Assembly (NCBI GenBank): GCA_032209605.1
Contig: JASFXZ010000037.1
Span: forward strand, 2,790,001 to 2,854,000
Origin: Mactromeris polynyma
Taxonomy: Eukaryota > Mollusca > Bivalvia > Venerida > Mactridae
Length of the DNA: 64,000 nt
Direction: 5' to 3'
Part shown: positions 60,435-64,000 of the stretch, piece by piece
Numbering within the stretch: the stretch's first letter is position 1
Layout: each line of letters begins with the position of its first letter
The notes under the pieces: generated by a model
The model's input: the letters and a program-made list of their open reading frames with translations, nothing else
Told to the model about the DNA's origin: nothing
Databases searched by the model: none
Program-made: the position numbers and the translations under genes

Positions 60435-63400
60435 ATGTGGCGTTGGCGTGTGCGATATGACGGGTACGGTGGACAAGATAATGGAGGGTTTTTCAGTCTG
60501 CATAAACAAGCAGGCGACGGGGACATGGGCAGACGACAGTCTCAGATGCAAGTAATGCCGTGGTCAGATCAATTTCGTCCTGCGCTAAACAGTATTTACA
60601 TTCCCAGTGATGAACCTGATGATGATGAATTCGTGGTCGTTGACGAGGTCGGAGGATATGACCGTCATTCGTGGGTCAAGGTAGAAGATACCTCTGGAAA
60701 TTCAACATCGAAAACAATAGATTTACCAGGGTCATTTCCAAAATTTTATCCGAACTTCTGGCAGCATCTAGCCTCGTTCGAGAATGAGAATTCAGTGAAA
60801 GTTAAGGCTAAGGTTCGCGATTTTGACACTAACGTTAGCGAGGAAACGAAGGAGGCAGAAATAAACGATCTATATGGAAACCACCGACCGATGTTCATGG
60901 CCGTCTTTGTTCGTTTGTTGTTGATTGCCCACAACGTGATGACCATTTGGCGGGTTACGGAAGCGTACGACAACAATATGTACTGGCTAATGGTACTAGC
61001 AAATTTCTTTCTTATTTTCGAAGGACAAATTGTGGTGGTAAAACGTCATGGCATGGATTATTCTTGGTAAGCGAATTTTATTAAATTCTACGGCTAAATT
61101 TGCTTAAATATGATTATTTTGCTAAAATTCCATGTTTAATACTTTACAAATTTTTCAAGAATGGTCAAAAACAGAAACGGTTTTCATCAAAGATACATGA
61201 CGTGTTCACTCGGTAATCAGCCATTGTCTTTGAATCAGAGATTACCATGAAATGATAAACTGTACGTACATTTATGAATAGGAATTAACTCTAATTATAG
61301 TTGGGTCCCTTTACAAAATAATCGTTATAAAAGTTCATCAGAAGGAGTTTATATGCTACTGTTTTTTTGTTACATATTTATTTGATATTTCACATATCGT
61401 TTAACGAAGCCCATGTACATACCGTTTTCGAAATGATTTTAAGTTTCTCAAATCTATTTTGCATTCATTATAGTTTTATCATTAAATATTCAGTTCGGTA
61501 TGTAAAAATATATTACATCGTACGTATCGGTACTATGCACATTTACAATGCCGGAATTTAGATAGGCCTTTGTAAGTATTGTCGTCTTGTCATAGAAACT
61601 CAAAGTAATGGACAAACTGAATGGTTTCAATATTGTCATTTCATCCTGATGTTTCTTCATTAAAACATTTATTCAACTCATATAGTATCACTAACGATTC
61701 ACAAATCTTTCTGTACCTGAAGTACGAGGATTCGTAGACAACCTTCATTTTTTCCTTACATGCGCTATTTCAAAGCTTAGCTTTACATCACACAATTCTT
61801 TAACATTGATTGTTCATGAATTTAAATTATTTTTTTGTAATTATGATAACTGTACCTGTGTTATTGTTTCCATAGCAACCTCATATGGGTATAACTAGAG
61901 CATGCTAAATTTGGAGCTTTTATCCGATCTCGTCCTTTGATATTCTATAATTGTATACTCCTACAGGTGGTGTCCATGTTTTATGTTCTATAATTGTATA
62001 CTCCTACAGGTGGTGTCCATGTTTTATGTTCTATCTCGCATCTACGCTCCCGGCAATTTGGCTTCTACAGCTCAATCAATATGAACGTTTTGTGGAATCA
62101 CAAACTGTGTCAACTGTAGCTTCACCCCTGGCGATGGCATCAACAACGATGTCCACTACAGTGACCCAAATCATATGTTCCAATTTGACTTCCGTCAATA
62201 TGACATCAACTCCATCTGTGACAACATTAGCAGCAACAACTACAGTAGCATCGGCTGGGGCAGAAGTAATATGTCTCTCTGTCACATTCTCTATTTAACC
62301 ATATTATCAAAATCATTTCGTCTTCATCTTACAATACAGGCCTTATTCAGCCGATTGGGCAAAAAAACACGAAAATAAAACAATAACTCTGAGAGTATGT
62401 ACAGTAAGATTAAAGTAAGAAATTTAAGTTATTTAAAAGTTGCATGATTACTTATACATATCAGAGAAATCTTAGCCGGTAATCTTATTTCAGTATGCAT
62501 ATTTCGTCTTGTTGCAATCAGTATACCCACTAAACAATGATAACATGAATGTTTCTCATTTTCACTTTCTATGTTTGGTTAATTATCTCTTATGTTCATC
62601 ACCAGTTTTCATTCACATTACTATGGTGGCATATATCTGCCACCAGTTCACTACTTAATTAACTAGATAATTATGTGGTTATCACGTTAAAGAAACTATA
62701 TCACTACTTAATTAACTAGATAATTATATGGTGGCAGTTGTGGGCACTATCAGACAATTTTTCGTGCTCGTGAAATATGCCACCATACATTTCAGTCGAT
62801 ATATCAGTATGTAGTTCTAGTATAACTCTCCTTTAGCATCGGGAGCTTATATCGATACCTTCATGTGAATGTAACGGTAGTGGAATCAAAGCGCTGTGTG
62901 GGAGCGTATTCTAGTATGTGTGTCTGGGTTTCCAACCAGTCATTGTACTGGCTTGTTCTTTCTGACGCAAATGGCAATGGACGAGAATCCGGGGCATATT
63001 GTCCATTTTTCTAATAATGATTTGTTTTCTATTGTAGGCACCCATTGGTACGTTGGACAACAATGTATGGGTTATTATTGTTGAAGAATCGCTCGTGTAT
63101 TTACTGGTAATCAGCCGCTGGTTACTACCACGTGGTAACGTATCACGTGACTTCCTGTCTGATCTTCTGCTAGAATTCCTCGCCATCGCTTCTGATATTA
63201 TGGAACTTCTCGCAGTTTTCGACGAGGACCGGGTACGTGGGAATCTACCCTTAACATACGCAGTACTAGCCATCTGGTCAGCGAGTTTTATACAGTTTGT
63301 GCCGATCCTCATGCAGAAAAGAAGTTTCCGGCGCGTTCGCAGTCCTCGCGTGAAGGGTTTGGCGCGTGTTTGTGGAGAACATTTTGTGGAAATTGTGGTC

Positions 63401-63622
63401 ACGTGCATGAGTATCTTCCTGCAAGATTTACCGTTCCTGGTGATTCGACTTTACATCATGATTGCTGTGCAACTTGTCACTTACAGTTTGATATTTTTCG
63501 TGCTTAAGAACATTGTGACATTAATGTTGTTGTTTTACCGTCTGGCAATATTGTGTTACAGAACCCCATCATGTCGGCGCACTGACTCAAACAAGGTCAA
63601 AAACCCGGATGGTTTGTACTAG
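60435..63622 (+). CDS. TMEM26: TMEM26-like multi-pass membrane protein, 3 exons, 490 aa
   Basis: Exons 60435-61066, 62010-62265 and 63038-63622 join in frame (1473 nt). TMEM26 hallmarks are VRLLLIAHNVMTIWRVTEA, YWLMVLANFFLIFEG, VVVKRHGMDYSW, YLASTLPAIWLLQL, EESLVYLLVISRWLLPRG, SDIMELLAVFDE and DLPFLVIRLYIMIAVQLVTY, giving about eight hydrophobic helices. The family's molecular function is unknown; the vertebrate protein is used as a marker of beige fat. An in-frame stop (about 60393) precedes the first ATG, supporting the start. About 150 hydrophilic acidic residues precede the first helix and have no counterpart in vertebrate TMEM26 as I know it. Exon 2 also carries a Thr/Ser-rich loop. The exon 2 acceptor lies in a 43-bp duplication. 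Confidence 0.87.
61953..62044 (+). repeat. 43-bp tandem duplication across the exon 2 acceptor of the TMEM26-like gene
   Basis: TTCTATAATTGTATACTCCT, ACAG and GTGGTGTCCATGTTTTATG occur twice in tandem, followed by a partial third TTCTAT. Both copies have a usable acceptor (exon starts 61967 or 62010), but only the second keeps the TMEM26 frame. Confidence 0.9.
62618..62790. repeat. Candidate small inverted-repeat element with internal duplication
   Basis: Ends read TATGGTGGCATAT and ATATGCCACCATA, inverted to each other. Inside, CACTACTTAATTAACTAGAT occurs twice as a direct repeat about 55 bp apart. It lies in the last intron of the TMEM26-like gene. Confidence 0.55.
62820..62915 (+). repeat. 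Dispersed repeat copy, related to 16381-16476
   Basis: Same block order as the copy in the polycystin intron (TAGCATCGGGAGC, CGGTAGTGGAATC, AAGCGCTGTGTGG). Same orientation in the window. Confidence 0.65.
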
Positions 63623-64000
63623 ATGACCTACATTGATCTTCGTGCGTTCATGAATACAATGGATCGATTGACATAATACTCATAATATAGGCGCCATTAT
63701 CATTTACTTTTTATGTAGATGTATGCATATCAATATAAGTACGTTGTAGATGTGTTTTATATTTAATCTAAAATATATGTATCTGTAGCATATTGTCCTT
63801 GATGCGTTTAATCTTATTTATTTTATTATTTGTCAGAATCGACACTTTAAGTCTATACTCTTTATTAATAGCTCTCGATGTCAGCTACCTGGGTTACTAA
63901 CCAGTACTCTATCCCGTATCCCACAGGTGATTCTCACGAGTTATCGCCCTTTACCCCTTCAATAGTTCTCTCCCTTTATCCCTTCGAGAGTTCTCCCCCT
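63623..64000. other. 3' flank of the TMEM26-like gene; possible start of a tandem array
   Basis: AT-rich 3' UTR/flank. The last 60 bases contain near-repeats of AGTTCTCTCCCTTTATCCCT, probably the start of a short tandem array cut by the window edge. Confidence 0.45.

Noticed and set aside
61367..61561. 64-codon ORF between TMEM26 exons 1 and 2
   Set aside because: Hydrophobic by AT-richness only; intronic and without homology.

Overview
The window is animal DNA, most likely from a bivalve mollusc. It is AT-rich, its genes are split into many short exons with GT-AG introns, minisatellites are abundant, and it carries dispersed repeats of the 'gggccataact... gacagacagac' kind that I associate with bivalve genomes. 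The species assignment is inference.

Three host genes can be reconstructed exon by exon. (1) Minus strand, 26059 to 1747: a polycystin-1-like gene with 30 coding exons. The joined reading frame is 8883 nt (2960 aa) with every phase consistent. The domain order is signal peptide, LamG-like domain, WSC-like domain, PKD repeats with a mucin-like insert, REJ, GAIN/GPS, PLAT, and 11 membrane segments ending in a polycystin channel. (2) Minus strand, 56502 to 35279: an 8-exon metallophosphoesterase of the Cdc1/Ted1/MPPE1 kind (354 aa). (3) Plus strand, 60435 to 63622: a 3-exon TMEM26-like membrane protein (490 aa).

The most unusual item is a nearly intact Ty3/Gypsy-type LTR retrotransposon at 47061-56269, lying antisense in intron 1 of the metallophosphoesterase gene. 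Its two 224-bp LTRs look identical and it has a 4-bp GCTC target duplication, so the insertion is young. It landed in the centre of a small foldback element whose arms now flank it. Gag starts with a ComEA-like helix-hairpin-helix. Gag and Pol overlap at a U UUA AAC slippery heptamer. Integrase ends in a BPTF/ING-like PHD finger. A third 849-aa ORF follows a strong splice acceptor and fuses an Arg-rich repeat region, a C2H2-type zinc finger and an apparently complete TatD nuclease domain. The pol frame changes once inside integrase, so this copy may be defective or may use a second recoding event.

The rest is repeats. At least nine unrelated minisatellites have units of 22-45 bp; the largest is a 42-bp unit repeated about 57 times in an intron. 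There are also a Tc1/mariner-derived foldback element with a transposase N-terminal remnant (32087-32796), a 5'-truncated LINE tail in a polycystin intron (6781-7257), a tRNA-like sequence, and several dispersed short repeats. No CRISPR array, rRNA gene or bacterial-type operon is present.
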